A DNA stretch of 64,000 nucleotides from Acidovorax sp. SRB_14 (GCF_012932145.1 NZ_MWOK01000009.1:1-64000), one strand, 5' to 3'; numbered from the stretch's first letter, positions 1 through 8,746 are shown. Translations and numbers: made by a program. The notes: generated by a model not told the origin, from the sequence alone.

Positions 1-117
1 GCGCCCGCCGCGCGCCCCGCCGCCGCGCCCGCATCCCGTCCCGCCCCCGCGCCCATGGCCCCGCCCCCGCGCGCGGCGTCGGGGTTTGACGACATGGACG
101 ACGACATCCCGTTCTAA
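1..117 (+). CDS. ssb: Single-stranded DNA-binding protein, C-terminal end (partial)
   Basis: Only the last 38 codons are present; the gene starts before the window. The visible part is a low-complexity Ala/Pro/Arg linker followed by the acidic tip FDDMDDDIPF and a TAA stop. An Asp-rich tail ending in D-I-P-F is the hallmark of bacterial SSB, where it docks replication and repair proteins such as RecO, PriA, exonuclease I and the Pol III chi subunit. The OB-fold is outside the window. A strong intrinsic terminator follows 31 bp later, and the accessory island begins immediately after it. Confidence 0.9.
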   Translation, partial: APAARPAAAPASRPAPAPMAPPPRAASGFDDMDDDIPF

Positions 118-148
118 AACGAACTTCATTGCGTTCTTGTTGATACCG

Positions 149-182
149 AGCCCGTTCTCCGAGAGGAGACGGGCTTTTTTCT
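149..182 (+). terminator. Rho-independent terminator of ssb
   Basis: AGCCCGT (149-155) pairs with ACGGGCT (169-175), and the inner CTCC pairs with GGAG around a GAGA loop. A run of T residues starts at 175. The site sits 31 bp after the ssb stop codon and marks the left limit of native chromosome before the recombinase module. Confidence 0.9.
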
Positions 183-184
183 TG

Positions 185-194
185 CCCACACTTT
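185..194 (+). repeat. Candidate left att core, 10-bp direct repeat (CCCACACTTT)
   Basis: The 10-mer CCCACACTTT lies between the ssb terminator and the first recombinase gene and recurs in direct orientation at 38591-38600, where accessory DNA gives way to core genes. The left copy is part of CCACA-N9-TGTGG, an imperfect dyad of the kind tyrosine recombinases bind. That this is the crossover site is an inference from position and repetition only. Confidence 0.4.
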
Positions 195-209
195 GATTTT
201 GTGGTCTTG

Positions 210-238
210 TTGTGCTTAAGCTCAACTACTACTTAATG
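210..238 (+). promoter_or_regulatory. Possible promoter of the recombinase operon
   Basis: TTGTGC (210-215) and TTAATG (233-238) are separated by 17 bp and precede the ATG at 253. The -10 match is weak. It is the best sigma-70-like pair in the 70 bp between the ssb terminator and the operon. Confidence 0.3.
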
Positions 239-252
239 AAAATGGTGGGTAA

Positions 253-1509
253 ATGGCCAAGTTTGTAGCAAGGCGCGTACGGTTTCGGAACGGGGAGCGT
301 TTCTCCGTTTTGAGTCGACCTGGAGGGTTACCGGTTCACGAAGTGACTCTGTACTTGGCAAGGTTCCGCAAGCGTGGGCGAGCGGCCAACACCATTCACG
401 CTGTGTGCACGACCATGGCGTTGCTCTATCGGGAGCTGGACAAGGCCGGCATCCCGCTGCTCGAACGTTTGAGGCATGGTCAATTTCTGACGGTGCCGGA
501 AGTCAATCGCTTGGCAGATGCTGCGCAGTATCGAGCGGCGGACCTGTCCTACGAGGATGTCGATTCGCCCAGTCGACCCAACGTAGTTGACATCAAGAAA
601 ATACGCATGCGCCGCAAGAGTGTTGGCGATGAAGTCAAGGGGGTTGATGCGGCCAACCAGGCGTCTCGTATCCGGTACATGGCAGACTACTTTGGGTTCC
701 TCTCAGACTACTATGGCGCCACGCTGCCGTCGCCTCAGCGAAAAGAACTTGCGGCTGAAAGTGCTCAGGTGCTCAAGGCGTTCCAAGCCCAAATTCCTAA
801 AGTTTCCAAGAGAGCCAAGATTGGCGCGCGGGAAGGGCTGTCGAAGGAAGACCAAGAAAAGCTACTTGCAATCGTTCACCCAGATTCCCCAGACAACCCG
901 TGGGAGCGAGGGTTCGTCCGACTGCGGAACTGGTTGATAGTCGTGCTCCTGCTCGCCACCGGCATGCGTCGTGGCGAACTGCTCGGCCTGCAGATCGGTG
1001 ACCTCGATCACAGGCTGCCTCAGTTGCGCATTCTTCGACGAGCCGATGCAGCCGAAGACCCTCGTCTCATCCAGGCCAACACCAAGACAAACGACCGAAT
1101 ACTGGAGCTGCGACCGACCATCATGAGGGCTGTCTGGAGCTACATCAGGAACAACAGAAACAAGATCAAAGCCGCCCGCAAGTATCCGCAGCTCATCGTC
1201 GCGGATGACGGACAGCCCTTGTCCGCGAAGAGCGTCGACAAAATGTTTGCGCAGATTCGCGAGGCTTGCCCAGGTTTGCCGGTCACGCTCACGAGCCACG
1301 TAATGCGGCACACATGGAACGAGCGATTCTCCGAGCAAGCCGAAAAAATGGGGCTGGCTGAAGTCGTCGAAGAAAGGGCCCGGAATGAACAACAGGGCTG
1401 GACCGATGACTCAAAGTCCGGCGCAGATTACACGCGACGTCACACGAGCCGAAAAGGTCGTGCAATCGCTCTGAAACTACAAGAGCAACTCGATGGCCCT
1501 AGCAACTGA
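253..1509 (+). CDS. ginA: Tyrosine recombinase, first gene of a GInt-like module
   Basis: A 418-residue tyrosine recombinase/integrase. Catalytic residues visible: Arg239 in TGMRRGELLG, His349 and Arg352 in SHVMRHTW, and the nucleophile Tyr393 in ADYTRRH. The N-terminal half would be the core-binding/SAM-like region. The ATG at 253 is preceded by a purine-rich GGTGGG. Its 3' end overlaps the next recombinase by 17 bp, starting a four-gene coupled operon. Three consecutive tyrosine recombinases plus a small fourth protein, placed at an island end beside a conserved gene, match the ginABCD layout of GInt genomic islands described from Pseudomonas syringae. RIT elements and Tn554 tnpABC are related alternatives. 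The recombinase call is firm; the gin letter rests on gene order and size. Confidence 0.85.
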   Translation: MAKFVARRVRFRNGERFSVLSRPGGLPVHEVTLYLARFRKRGRAANTIHAVCTTMALLYRELDKAGIPLLERLRHGQFLTVPEVNRLADAAQYRAADLSYEDVDSPSRPNVVDIKKIRMRRKSVGDEVKGVDAANQASRIRYMADYFGFLSDYYGATLPSPQRKELAAESAQVLKAFQAQIPKVSKRAKIGAREGLSKEDQEKLLAIVHPDSPDNPWERGFVRLRNWLIVVLLLATGMRRGELLGLQIGDLDHRLPQLRILRRADAAEDPRLIQANTKTNDRILELRPTIMRAVWSYIRNNRNKIKAARKYPQLIVADDGQPLSAKSVDKMFAQIREACPGLPVTLTSHVMRHTWNERFSEQAEKMGLAEVVEERARNEQQGWTDDSKSGADYTRRHTSRKGRAIALKLQEQLDGPSN

Positions 1510-3031
1510 GCCTTGCTCATCAACCGCACTTGCCGTCACGCTACCGGAGTGCGTCTTCACTCGTACGGGCTCAAGCATTGACCCGAGGAATGATGTCTGG
1601 GAATGGACCGACGGCCCGTTCCACGCGCGAATTGACTTCGGACGGTATGACAGTGGATTCAGAACCCTCGTTCCTTTCCTGAAGCAAACGCTGGTTCCAT
1701 TCTTGAAGAGACATTCCTCCGGATATCTCTTGTGTCTAAACAACGGGTTCTGTAGTTTCGCGATCATGACTGGAAGGGGACTTGAGGGAGTGATCACTCC
1801 CCAACACATTTCTAACTATTTGGCTCACCTGCCTGTTGATAGGAGGTGGCGAGTGAGCACGCTCAGCGTGCTGCTTCGAAAGTGGCTGCAGCTTGGCCTC
1901 CCGGGAGTTGACGCGAAGTGTGAGACGTACTTGCTGGAACGTCGCATACCTGGCGGCAAGAGGGGGGAGCCCGTTAGAACGCGTGACCCTGTTAGAGGAC
2001 CTCTCAGCGAGGACGAGTACACCGCCCTCCACTCGGCCGTGAACGCCGCGTACGGGCGCGGAGAGCTCCCCTTGTGGACACTCCTGCTAACAAGGCTTCT
2101 CCTCGCCTCTGGCGGTCGCATCTCCCAGTATGCTTCTCTGAAGATCTGCGATTTTGATAGCGCCTCAGCCGTCCTCAACCTGCCGCAAGCGAAAACTCGT
2201 GAGCAGCACATGCGGACAAGCTTCCTTGCGTTCGACATCAGCCCTCAAACTGCTCGTCTCATGTCCGACTACATCGTCTCGCTGCGTGAAATGGACCATG
2301 ATGACCAGTCGCCGTTATTTCCTGCCTCCTTGATCATGCCTGTCGGGCCTCGAAAGAACATTCGATCGGTCGACGACTTGTTCTATGGGCACTGTCTTCC
2401 AAGACAACTTTCGAGCTGGTTTGTCCAGCTCGTGGCTGAAGTTGCTCCTCCGACGGCTAGGCTCGACTTCGCACCGTTACCTGTTGCGCCCAAACGGTTC
2501 CGATACACGTTCGGAACGCGAATGGCCGAGGAAGGAGCAAGCAGAGTGCTGATAGCGAACCGTCTTGGCCATTCTGACCTACAGCACGTCGAGGTGTATG
2601 TTGCAGCCTCGCCTAAGGTCGTGGAGAACATCGACAGGGCAATGGGGACGATGCTCGCGCCGCTCGCCCAAGCGTTTCAAGGGCGAGTGGTCGAGGATGA
2701 AGAGCACAGCACCCACAAGGGTGCACCCGGCAGCCGCATCATCGACTTCCGCGTGTCATCTGCGCCCGTGGGCAGTTGCGCGGGCAAAGGCGGCGGCTGC
2801 GCATTCAACAAGCCGGTGGCCTGCTATACCTGCTTCCGGTTCGAACCTTGGCTTGACGCTCCTCATGAGAAGGTGCTTCAACGCCTGCAATCCGAGCGCG
2901 AAAAATGGTCAGCCGACGAGCGCATGGCGGCGGTGAATGATGAGCCGATTCAGGCGGTCGTAGAAGTTGTCGCCCTCTGTGCACAAATTTGGCAACAGCG
3001 CGCCGGAGCGAGCGTTGAGGCCACGTCATGA
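1493..3031 (+). CDS. ginB: Tyrosine recombinase, second gene of a GInt-like module
   Basis: A 512-residue phage-integrase-fold protein. Arg209 lies in SGGRISQYASL. The second box is PKRFRYTFGTRMAEEG (about 333-348), in which the usual HxxR is altered, with Arg337 in the position expected for the active arginine. RLGHSD with His360 and Tyr369 in VEVYVAAS complete the set. The C-terminus carries a Cys cluster (Cys429, 436, 444, 447) that looks like a small zinc-binding element. The start overlaps the end of the first recombinase, and the stop overlaps the next start in an ATGA, so the three are translationally coupled. Such proteins cooperate to excise and integrate the island. Confidence 0.82.
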   Translation: MALATEPCSSTALAVTLPECVFTRTGSSIDPRNDVWEWTDGPFHARIDFGRYDSGFRTLVPFLKQTLVPFLKRHSSGYLLCLNNGFCSFAIMTGRGLEGVITPQHISNYLAHLPVDRRWRVSTLSVLLRKWLQLGLPGVDAKCETYLLERRIPGGKRGEPVRTRDPVRGPLSEDEYTALHSAVNAAYGRGELPLWTLLLTRLLLASGGRISQYASLKICDFDSASAVLNLPQAKTREQHMRTSFLAFDISPQTARLMSDYIVSLREMDHDDQSPLFPASLIMPVGPRKNIRSVDDLFYGHCLPRQLSSWFVQLVAEVAPPTARLDFAPLPVAPKRFRYTFGTRMAEEGASRVLIANRLGHSDLQHVEVYVAASPKVVENIDRAMGTMLAPLAQAFQGRVVEDEEHSTHKGAPGSRIIDFRVSSAPVGSCAGKGGGCAFNKPVACYTCFRFEPWLDAPHEKVLQRLQSEREKWSADERMAAVNDEPIQAVVEVVALCAQIWQQRAGASVEATS

Positions 3032-5040
3032 GCGCCGCCGTTCTCAATTTCACGCCTCGGGTCGAACTGGAGCCTATTGCCAACGTCGCGGTTTTCGTCG
3101 AACTGTGCAAGAGCTCGTCTGTCCTGAACGCTGCGGCGCAGTTCGACAAGGACGTCTGGGAGGTGGGGTATCAGAAAGGGCAGAACAAGGTCGTGCGGGC
3201 GATCTTCAGCACGCTGGAAGCCTCCGGACGAAACGAACCTGAGCCCAGTCTTCCGTCGCCGTTTCTGGACTTCGCTAAGGCCACCCTCGTGTACCTCCAC
3301 GACAAGCGGCCAGTGGTTTCACAAGCTGTGCGCATCTCGGCACTTCGATGCTTGGAAGCGGCGTTGCGTGAAGGCACTAAGGGCTCGAGGCCCACGGCTG
3401 TAGATGAGACGGTACTGGAAAGTGCAGTGGCGCTTGCTCGGAAGCAGGCGGGTCCAAGCGCGGCATATCGAATCGCAGGGCAACTCGAGTACATCGCTGA
3501 TTTCATGCGCTCGAAAGATTTCATCACGCTCCGGCAGCGCTGGACCCATGGACTCAAGAAACCGCAAGAGGCAGGTTCGCGCATCTCGAAGGAGGCACTA
3601 CAGGCCCGCCACGACAAGTTGCCGTCCGCTGCGACCCTCCGTGCTCTCGGTGAAATCTTCTACGAAGCCATCGAGCCCGCTGACGTTATGTTGTCGAGCA
3701 ACACTGCCTTGATGCTATGCGCGCCGGAGCGCATTAACGAGGTGCTTCGGCTGCGGCGCAACTGCATTGTGGACGGGGACGGCGAGTTTCGGGGAAAGCT
3801 CGGGCTTCGCTGGTCTGGGTCGAAGGGCTTCGACAACACGACGAAATGGATCCCTACGGAAATGGCCCCCATCGCCCGCAAGGCCGTCGCAAACATGATC
3901 GACATGTCGGCGCCCGCCCAAAAGTTGGCTGCTTGGTACACGGCGAATTCGAATAAGTTGTACCTCCATGAAGGGGCAGCGCATCTCCGGGACAAGCAGG
4001 TCCTGACGAAGCAAGAAATCGGCCTTGTCCTTTGGGGCGATGAAACGGCAAAGAGCGCTGCCAACACGTGGGCGCTGATAACCAACAAACTGCCCAAGCA
4101 GCCGCTTGGCGGGCGCGCCTTTGGCTTCCTATTCTCAGACGTCGAGCGCGCTGTTATTGCGATGCTGCCTGAGACGTTCCCATACGTGCCCGGTGCTCCG
4201 GATCTCCTGTGCCGAGACTCGATTGCGCTCATACGCACGAACGAGATGCATTCAGCGAGAGCGACGTACTTGTGCATGTTTAGCTGCGTTGATCATGGCG
4301 TGATCACCAACGCCTTCGGAACTCGCGACGATCGCGCCTCTATTTTTGAGCGATTTGACTACACAGAGGACGATGGCTCTCCTATCGAACTGCGCAGTCA
4401 TAGCTTGCGCCATTACCTGAATATGCTGGCGCAGACCGGCGGTCTGAGCAGTGCCGAAATTGCCATCTTCTCAGGTCGGAAAGACGTTAGGCAAAACCGC
4501 GCTTACGACCACATGACCTCGGCAGAGGTGCAAACGCCTATAAACCAAGCCCTGAAGGATGGCTTCACATCCGAGCTGGAGCCCGTATTGAGCGTCGGGC
4601 GCAACCTCGTTGCGCGAGGCGAGTTCAAGGGACTGGGGCTTACGGCTGCGCATACGACGGAGTACGGCTGGTGTGTCCACGACTTTGCAGCCGAGCCCTG
4701 CCAAATGTACCGCGACTGCATCAATTGCGAAGAGCAAGAGTGCGTTAAGGGACAGGAGCAAAAGGAGAAGAACCTTCGGTTGCTCAAGAGCGAAACGGAG
4801 TACCTGTTGAAGCAGGCGAAGACAGCTCTAAGCGAAGAGGAGTACGGCGCCGATAGCTGGGTCAAGCACCAGTCCGGCACCTTGGAGCGAGTAGGTGCCC
4901 TTCTGTCGATTCTGGAGGATCCAGCAGTGCCCGTAGGGGCACGGATCAGGTTGGACGTGGCCAACGCTCCGCTCATCACGACCGGCAATATTCATCCCAT
5001 AAAGTTCGTCAAGAACACTCGGAGAAGGGCGCAGGCATGA
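3028..5040 (+). CDS. ginC: Tyrosine recombinase, third gene of a GInt-like module
   Basis: A 670-residue recombinase, the largest of the trio. Catalytic residues visible: Arg235 in CAPERINEVLRL, His458 and Arg461 in RSHSLRHYLNM, and Tyr493 in NRAYDHMT. About 230 residues precede the first motif. The C-terminal tail is Cys-rich (CVHDF, EPCQMYRDCINCEEQEC, about 560-600), again a probable zinc ribbon, and is followed by a charged helical segment. Start and stop both overlap neighbouring genes in ATGA junctions. In families with a long third recombinase (Tn554, GInt) all partners are needed for movement. Confidence 0.82.
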   Translation: MSAAVLNFTPRVELEPIANVAVFVELCKSSSVLNAAAQFDKDVWEVGYQKGQNKVVRAIFSTLEASGRNEPEPSLPSPFLDFAKATLVYLHDKRPVVSQAVRISALRCLEAALREGTKGSRPTAVDETVLESAVALARKQAGPSAAYRIAGQLEYIADFMRSKDFITLRQRWTHGLKKPQEAGSRISKEALQARHDKLPSAATLRALGEIFYEAIEPADVMLSSNTALMLCAPERINEVLRLRRNCIVDGDGEFRGKLGLRWSGSKGFDNTTKWIPTEMAPIARKAVANMIDMSAPAQKLAAWYTANSNKLYLHEGAAHLRDKQVLTKQEIGLVLWGDETAKSAANTWALITNKLPKQPLGGRAFGFLFSDVERAVIAMLPETFPYVPGAPDLLCRDSIALIRTNEMHSARATYLCMFSCVDHGVITNAFGTRDDRASIFERFDYTEDDGSPIELRSHSLRHYLNMLAQTGGLSSAEIAIFSGRKDVRQNRAYDHMTSAEVQTPINQALKDGFTSELEPVLSVGRNLVARGEFKGLGLTAAHTTEYGWCVHDFAAEPCQMYRDCINCEEQECVKGQEQKEKNLRLLKSETEYLLKQAKTALSEEEYGADSWVKHQSGTLERVGALLSILEDPAVPVGARIRLDVANAPLITTGNIHPIKFVKNTRRRAQA

Positions 5041-5471
5041 AGAAGGGCAGAGCACCGGACCTTACCAGTGAACGTATTGCCACCGTGCTCGAGACGCTCG
5101 ACACATGGAAGGTAAAGCTCACTTGGGAACTCTTGCTGGACGCCGTGGAGGCTTCGACGGGCTATCGCTATTCGCGGTTTACCTTTGCTGACTATCCTGA
5201 GATTGCCAATGCCTTCTCGCTGAAGAAGGACGCATTACGCGGCGCCTTGCCGCGCTCACGTGGCGAGCCGCGTGACGAACGCGTGCGTGCAGCGCTCGCC
5301 CAGGCCGAGCGTGCAACTGCCAGGGCCGATCGGCTGGAGGCCGAGAATAGGCTCCTGACAGAGCAATTTGTGACCTGGGCGATCAATGCCGAACGCAAGG
5401 GCGTGACTTTGGATATGTTGAACGCTCAGTTGCCCAAGCCTGAGCGTGACCGGTCTAAAGGGGTGAAGTGA
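5037..5471 (+). CDS. ginD: Small coiled-coil accessory protein of the recombinase module
   Basis: A 144-residue protein coupled to the third recombinase by an ATGA overlap. The N-terminal half (about 1-75) is compact and could hold a helix-turn-helix. Residues about 80-120 form a heptad-rich coiled coil (AQAERATARADRLEAEN). Size, place and coiled coil match the fourth gin gene and the TnpC accessory protein of Tn554, which assists or orients recombination. No catalytic motif is present. The 5' half is less GC-rich than the coiled coil. Confidence 0.7.
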   Translation: MKKGRAPDLTSERIATVLETLDTWKVKLTWELLLDAVEASTGYRYSRFTFADYPEIANAFSLKKDALRGALPRSRGEPRDERVRAALAQAERATARADRLEAENRLLTEQFVTWAINAERKGVTLDMLNAQLPKPERDRSKGVK

Positions 5472-5545
5472 ATCGCAAACGGTCAACAGGACACACCATG
5501 GAGCCGGTTCTGGCGAAAAAAACACCACACCTGCGCCTAGATCGC

Positions 5546-5866
5546 TTAGTTCCGTCGCAGAGAAGTTTTTCGATTTGCTCGTCGAAGGGCGTCTTCGACT
5601 AAGCCTACGATGGTGCAGCTATCAGTGCCAAGAGCTGAACAGATCTTCAATACGACGAACAATGTCGGCTGGCTCTCGCCGCGTTCAATGCGGCCGTAGT
5701 ACGAACGTTCGACATTTGCCATGTGCGCCAATGCCTCCTGGGATATTCCGGCAGCTAAGCGACCCTCTCTTACGATTGATCCAAAGGCCGCGGCAACATC
5801 AGCGTCGAAACTCGTGGCACCGCGAGGGCGGCCGCGAGCGGGGGAAGGCTTGGCGCGTGGGAGCAT
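5546..5866 (-). CDS. XRE-family helix-turn-helix regulator
   Basis: A 106-residue protein converging on the recombinase operon. Residues about 25-90 form a Cro/C1-type HTH: FGSIVREGRLAAGISQEALA, then MANVERSYYGRIERGESQP, then LKICSALG. A basic Pro/Arg-rich N-terminal extension (AKPSPARGRPRG) precedes it. A likely role is control of island genes, but no target is evident. The ATG at 5866 has no strong ribosome-binding site. Confidence 0.75.
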   Translation of the reverse strand: MLPRAKPSPARGRPRGATSFDADVAAAFGSIVREGRLAAGISQEALAHMANVERSYYGRIERGESQPTLFVVLKICSALGTDSCTIVGLVEDALRRANRKTSLRRN

Positions 5867-5971
5867 CCGGCAGAGCGTCGCCCAGCCGTCTCTTTAAAGC
5901 CACGTTATTTAAAACGCAACGGAATGAGAGTTAAGTCGACCTGATGTTGCCCCCGTATTCCCGGCCCCGCC

Positions 5972-6885
5972 TTATTCGCAATAAAGCGCCTGGTCAGTCA
6001 CCGCGGCCTGCTGCCTCCTGAACTCCCGAGGCGAGCGCATTTTCAACGAAGAGTGCGGATGCCGCTCGTTGAAGTGCTCGAAGGCCGCTGGCAACTGCGC
6101 CAGCACAGTCCGCGCGTCACGCAGGTCCATGCGTGCCACGTAGTCGCGCTTGAAGGTATTCACGAAGCTCTCGGCCATGCCGTTGCTCTGCGGGCTGCAG
6201 ACGGGTGTGTTGATGGGCTTGAGGCCCAGCGAGCGTGCCAATGCCCGCGTTTCTGCTGCGATGTAGGCACCCCCGTTGTCGCTCAGGAACTCCAACTCGT
6301 GGCCTACAGGGACCGCCTCCACCGCCCCAAAGCGCCGCTCCACAGCTTCGATGAGCATCTCGCGCACCGGCTCGCCCGGCAGCCCTTTGCCCTCCCAGGC
6401 ACGCCAGGCCATCACCTCGCGGTCGCAGCAGTCCTTGGCGAAGGTAGCCGTCACCGTCTGGCCCGAGTCACACTTGATTTCCAGGCCGTCGGAGCACCAG
6501 CGCAGGTCGCTGCGCGCTACGGCGACGCGGCCTTCGTGTGTGCGTGTGGACTGGCGCCGGCGCGGTGCCTTGGGCAACAGCAGGCCCGCCCCAGCCATGA
6601 CGCGGTACACGCGTTTGGCATTGACGCGGGCGGCGCCTTGGCGGTTCGCTGGCGGTTCACCAAGGCACAGGCGCGCCGGTAGCCGTAGCTGGGTAACTCG
6701 GCAATCTCCTGGTGCAGTTCGACCAGCAACTCGGCATCGTCACGGGGCGTGCGATGGCTGCGGCCGTCTGTCCAGTCATCACCACGCCCGAGCAGGTCAC
6801 GCACATGCGAGCGCGCCAACCCCAGCGTCCGGCAGACCGTCTTCACAGGTCTTCCCCGGGCAACAAGGGCGAGCGCGCAAGCCAC
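5972..6885 (-). pseudogene. IS3-family transposase OrfB, frameshifted
   Basis: The DDE integrase domain is split across two frames. The upstream part (6517-6885) encodes the HTH_21-like region ending in SYGYRRACALVNRQR. The downstream part (5972-6610) encodes LRWCSDG, FLSDNGGAYIA and PQSNGMAESFVNTFKRDY, with the second Asp and the catalytic Glu. A single lost G near 6626-6632 (AAGGCGCC where AAGGGCGCC restores the frame) rejoins them. In intact relatives OrfB is made as an OrfAB fusion by -1 frameshifting in the orfA overlap. The catalytic core is otherwise preserved, suggesting recent inactivation. Confidence 0.85.
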
Positions 6886-7235
6886 TTTTTTTCGGCAGCG
6901 TACTCCACCGCTTCCTTGAGGATTTCGTTCTCCAAGGTCTTCTTGCCCAGCACGCGCTGGAGCTTGGCGATTTCGGCGCGGGCCGCCGCCAACTCGGACG
7001 CCGGGACCACAGCTTCGCCAGCGGAGACTGCGGTCAAGGCGCCTTGACGTTCAAGCTTGCGCCACTGAAAAAGCAAGCTGGCGGCGACGCCTTCCTGACG
7101 CGCCACAAGGGACACGCTCATACCCGGTTCATAAGTACGCCGCACGAGCGCCGCTTTCTCGGGCAGGGACCAGCGCCTGCGGCGCTGGTCTTTCAAAATC
7201 ACCTCCACCGATTCCGTATGCCTAGTCGTATTCAT
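6843..7235 (-). CDS. IS3-family transposase OrfA
   Basis: A 130-residue protein with an N-terminal HTH_Tnp_1 domain ([20 protein letters not shown], then [20 protein letters not shown]) followed by a leucine-zipper-like coiled coil (about 75-112) ending in [15 protein letters not shown]. It supplies the DNA-binding part of the OrfAB transposase. It overlaps the start of orfB by about 43 bp, where programmed -1 slippage would occur. The frame is intact although its partner is broken. Confidence 0.85.
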   Translation of the reverse strand: MNTTRHTESVEVILKDQRRRRWSLPEKAALVRRTYEPGMSVSLVARQEGVAASLLFQWRKLERQGALTAVSAGEAVVPASELAAARAEIAKLQRVLGKKTLENEILKEAVEYAAEKKWLARSPLLPGEDL

Positions 7236-7318
7236 AGTCCTACTCCTATCTCAAAGATAAGCGACAGGACGGGGCCGGGGATTCACGGGGCTATCTCAGA
7301 CCGAAGAGAGCGACAGAA

Positions 7319-7651
7319 CTATCTCCCCTCTGCATCTTTTCGTGTTCTGCGCTTGTCAGTCGGGTCCTTGCATCTCGTCGCGCGAAACCTCGGATCCGGG
7401 ACCGGACTGCCCTTCAGATTTTGATCAAGTTCCCTTGTAAACGTAACGAAATCGATTTCCAGGGCGTTTAGCCACGACCAGAGTTCGACGACATCTAGAC
7501 GTCGAGTACCGCGTTCGACCTTGCTGACTGTTGCTTGACCTCGGCCGAGGCGGATCGCCAAGTCCAATTGCCGGAGCCGCTGTGCTTCACGCTTGCTGCG
7601 TAGCAAGCCTAGGAAAACATCATTCTGTCGACTGTGTAGAGACTTGAGCAT
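7319..7651 (-). CDS. XRE-family helix-turn-helix regulator
   Basis: A 110-residue protein. Residues about 10-70 form a Cro/C1-type HTH: LGLLRSKREAQRLRQLDLAI, then RLGRGQATVSKVERGTRR, then VELWSWLNALEID. The C-terminus is short and basic. It lies just outside the IS3 element, whose right end is 20 bp beyond its stop. It could repress the divergent hypothetical gene at 7841 or other island genes; no operator was identified. Confidence 0.72.
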   Translation of the reverse strand: MLKSLHSRQNDVFLGLLRSKREAQRLRQLDLAIRLGRGQATVSKVERGTRRLDVVELWSWLNALEIDFVTFTRELDQNLKGSPVPDPRFRATRCKDPTDKRRTRKDAEGR

Positions 7652-7840
7652 GGGCTACCTTGAACTGAAACCGTAGTTCAATTTGCCGCGTATTCCGAAA
7701 AGGAATCTATCCACTGACAGGGGGTATGGCCATCACGAAAATCCAGGCAGCCAGGTCAAGGTTGAATCAGAATTCGTGCGTTTTATATAACTCAAACTGA
7801 AACCGCGCTTGCTCAGCGGATTTTCGGAACCAATGAACCA

Positions 7841-8311
7841 ATGTTTGTGACTTTGCCCCAGCTTTCCATCCCGTATCCCACCGCTCTAGGAGTGCGTGGA
7901 GCGCAGTACTGGCGTGCCTTCCACTTGACCTTCCCTCACCCCTGGTTCATCGCCAATTTCAAAACAAATGCAGGGGAAGATGAACTTCATGAGGCATGGT
8001 GCATGTCCTCTGATATTGAGCTGGTAGATCGGGTGGAGCATGTTACGGATGAAAGGCTGATTGGTTTGCTCTGTGTCGTACCTCCGTGGAGTTCTTGCAC
8101 TGGACGGTGGTCATGTCGCGAGGTTAGTTCGATTTGGCGTGCACGAGATCCAGAGCTTGGAGCCCGCACGTTGTTGTTTCGCGACCTAGCGGGCGCTGAC
8201 TTTGTTGCAGGTTTTCGCGTCGAGGTTGCGGAAAATTTCGTTGATCGAAAGCTTGTCGTGGAAATTCCACTGAGCGGGATTTACAGCCCCTCCGCTACTG
8301 ACGCTCAATGA
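7841..8311 (+). CDS. Hypothetical protein
   Basis: A 156-residue protein that I do not recognise. It has no signal peptide, membrane segment or catalytic motif. It is rich in aromatics (FHLTFPHPWFIANF, about 27-40) and has one cluster of Cys/Trp (VVPPWSSCTGRWSC, about 79-92). The start ATG at 7841 lacks a clear Shine-Dalgarno. It lies divergent from an XRE regulator and 49 bp upstream of a DUF2384-type antitoxin fragment, so it could be part of a decayed toxin-antitoxin or defence unit, but nothing in the protein shows this. Confidence 0.5.
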   Translation: MFVTLPQLSIPYPTALGVRGAQYWRAFHLTFPHPWFIANFKTNAGEDELHEAWCMSSDIELVDRVEHVTDERLIGLLCVVPPWSSCTGRWSCREVSSIWRARDPELGARTLLFRDLAGADFVAGFRVEVAENFVDRKLVVEIPLSGIYSPSATDAQ

Positions 8312-8360
8312 GCGCTGCCTTGGCGACTTCTTCCCTGACGGTGGTCAACAGAGGTTTAGG

Positions 8361-8576
8361 ATGCCCATCCAAACGCATGAACATCTGCTTCGGATTCTTG
8401 AACTCATTGAGTTGGCTAGCGAAACCTTCGAGTCAACCGTTGAGGTTGCACGGTGGCTATGCAGGCCTCACCCAATGCTAAAAGGCATACCCCCGCTAGT
8501 GGCGGTCAAGAGCCCCTTCGGTGCCGAGTGCGTGAAGGAAATCCTCGTTGCCGTCAAACACGGTGGAGCAGTTTGA
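8361..8576 (+). CDS. Truncated MbcA/ParS/Xre-type antitoxin (DUF2384 toxin-binding domain)
   Basis: A 71-residue protein matching only the toxin-binding half of RES-Xre/MbcA antitoxins: a helical lead (LELIELASETFES), then VARWLCRPHPMLKGIPPL, then a closing helix ending VKHGG. The family normally carries an N-terminal DNA-binding domain about as long again, which is missing, and no RES-domain toxin lies beside it. It is therefore an orphan or remnant antitoxin, possibly able to neutralise a toxin encoded elsewhere. Confidence 0.6.
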   Translation: MPIQTHEHLLRILELIELASETFESTVEVARWLCRPHPMLKGIPPLVAVKSPFGAECVKEILVAVKHGGAV

Positions 8577-8595
8577 AATAGGGTCCACGCACCGG

Positions 8596-8746
8596 TGACC
8601 GAGCGGGCACACGTCATTCGCGCCCGGTGTTGCAGTGGGTGGGGATTCCCTGCGGGGTGGGCATCGCCCCGACAAAGACCTTGGCCAAGCTGGCCAACCA
8701 TGTGGCCAAGACCGCAGAGCGCAAACCGGGCTCCTATGAGCGGAAC
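8596..8746 (+). pseudogene. umuC (Y-family DNA polymerase V subunit) fragment
   Basis: About 37 codons from ATG 8627 read LQWVGIPCGVGIAPTKTLAK followed by LANHVAKTAERKPGSY, the conserved palm segment of UmuC-type translesion polymerases. A match continues a few residues upstream in another frame (8596-8626), so there is a frameshift. Both flanks of the gene are missing. It is a relic of an SOS polymerase gene. Confidence 0.75.

Larger units (their letters stand above)
5942..7298 (-). mobile_element. IS3-family insertion sequence (1357 bp) with 4-bp target duplication
   Basis: The ends are imperfect inverted repeats: TGATGTTGCCCCCGTATTCC at 5942-5961 against TGAGATAGCCCCGTGAATCC read inward from 7298, both running into CGGCCCCG. 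GACC occurs directly outside both ends (5938-5941 and 7299-7302), which fits a 4-bp target-site duplication. The element carries orfA and orfB on the minus strand in IS3 order. OrfA resembles the IS2-like group, although 4-bp duplications are more usual for the IS407 group. orfB carries a frameshift, so this copy is probably dead. Confidence 0.88.
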
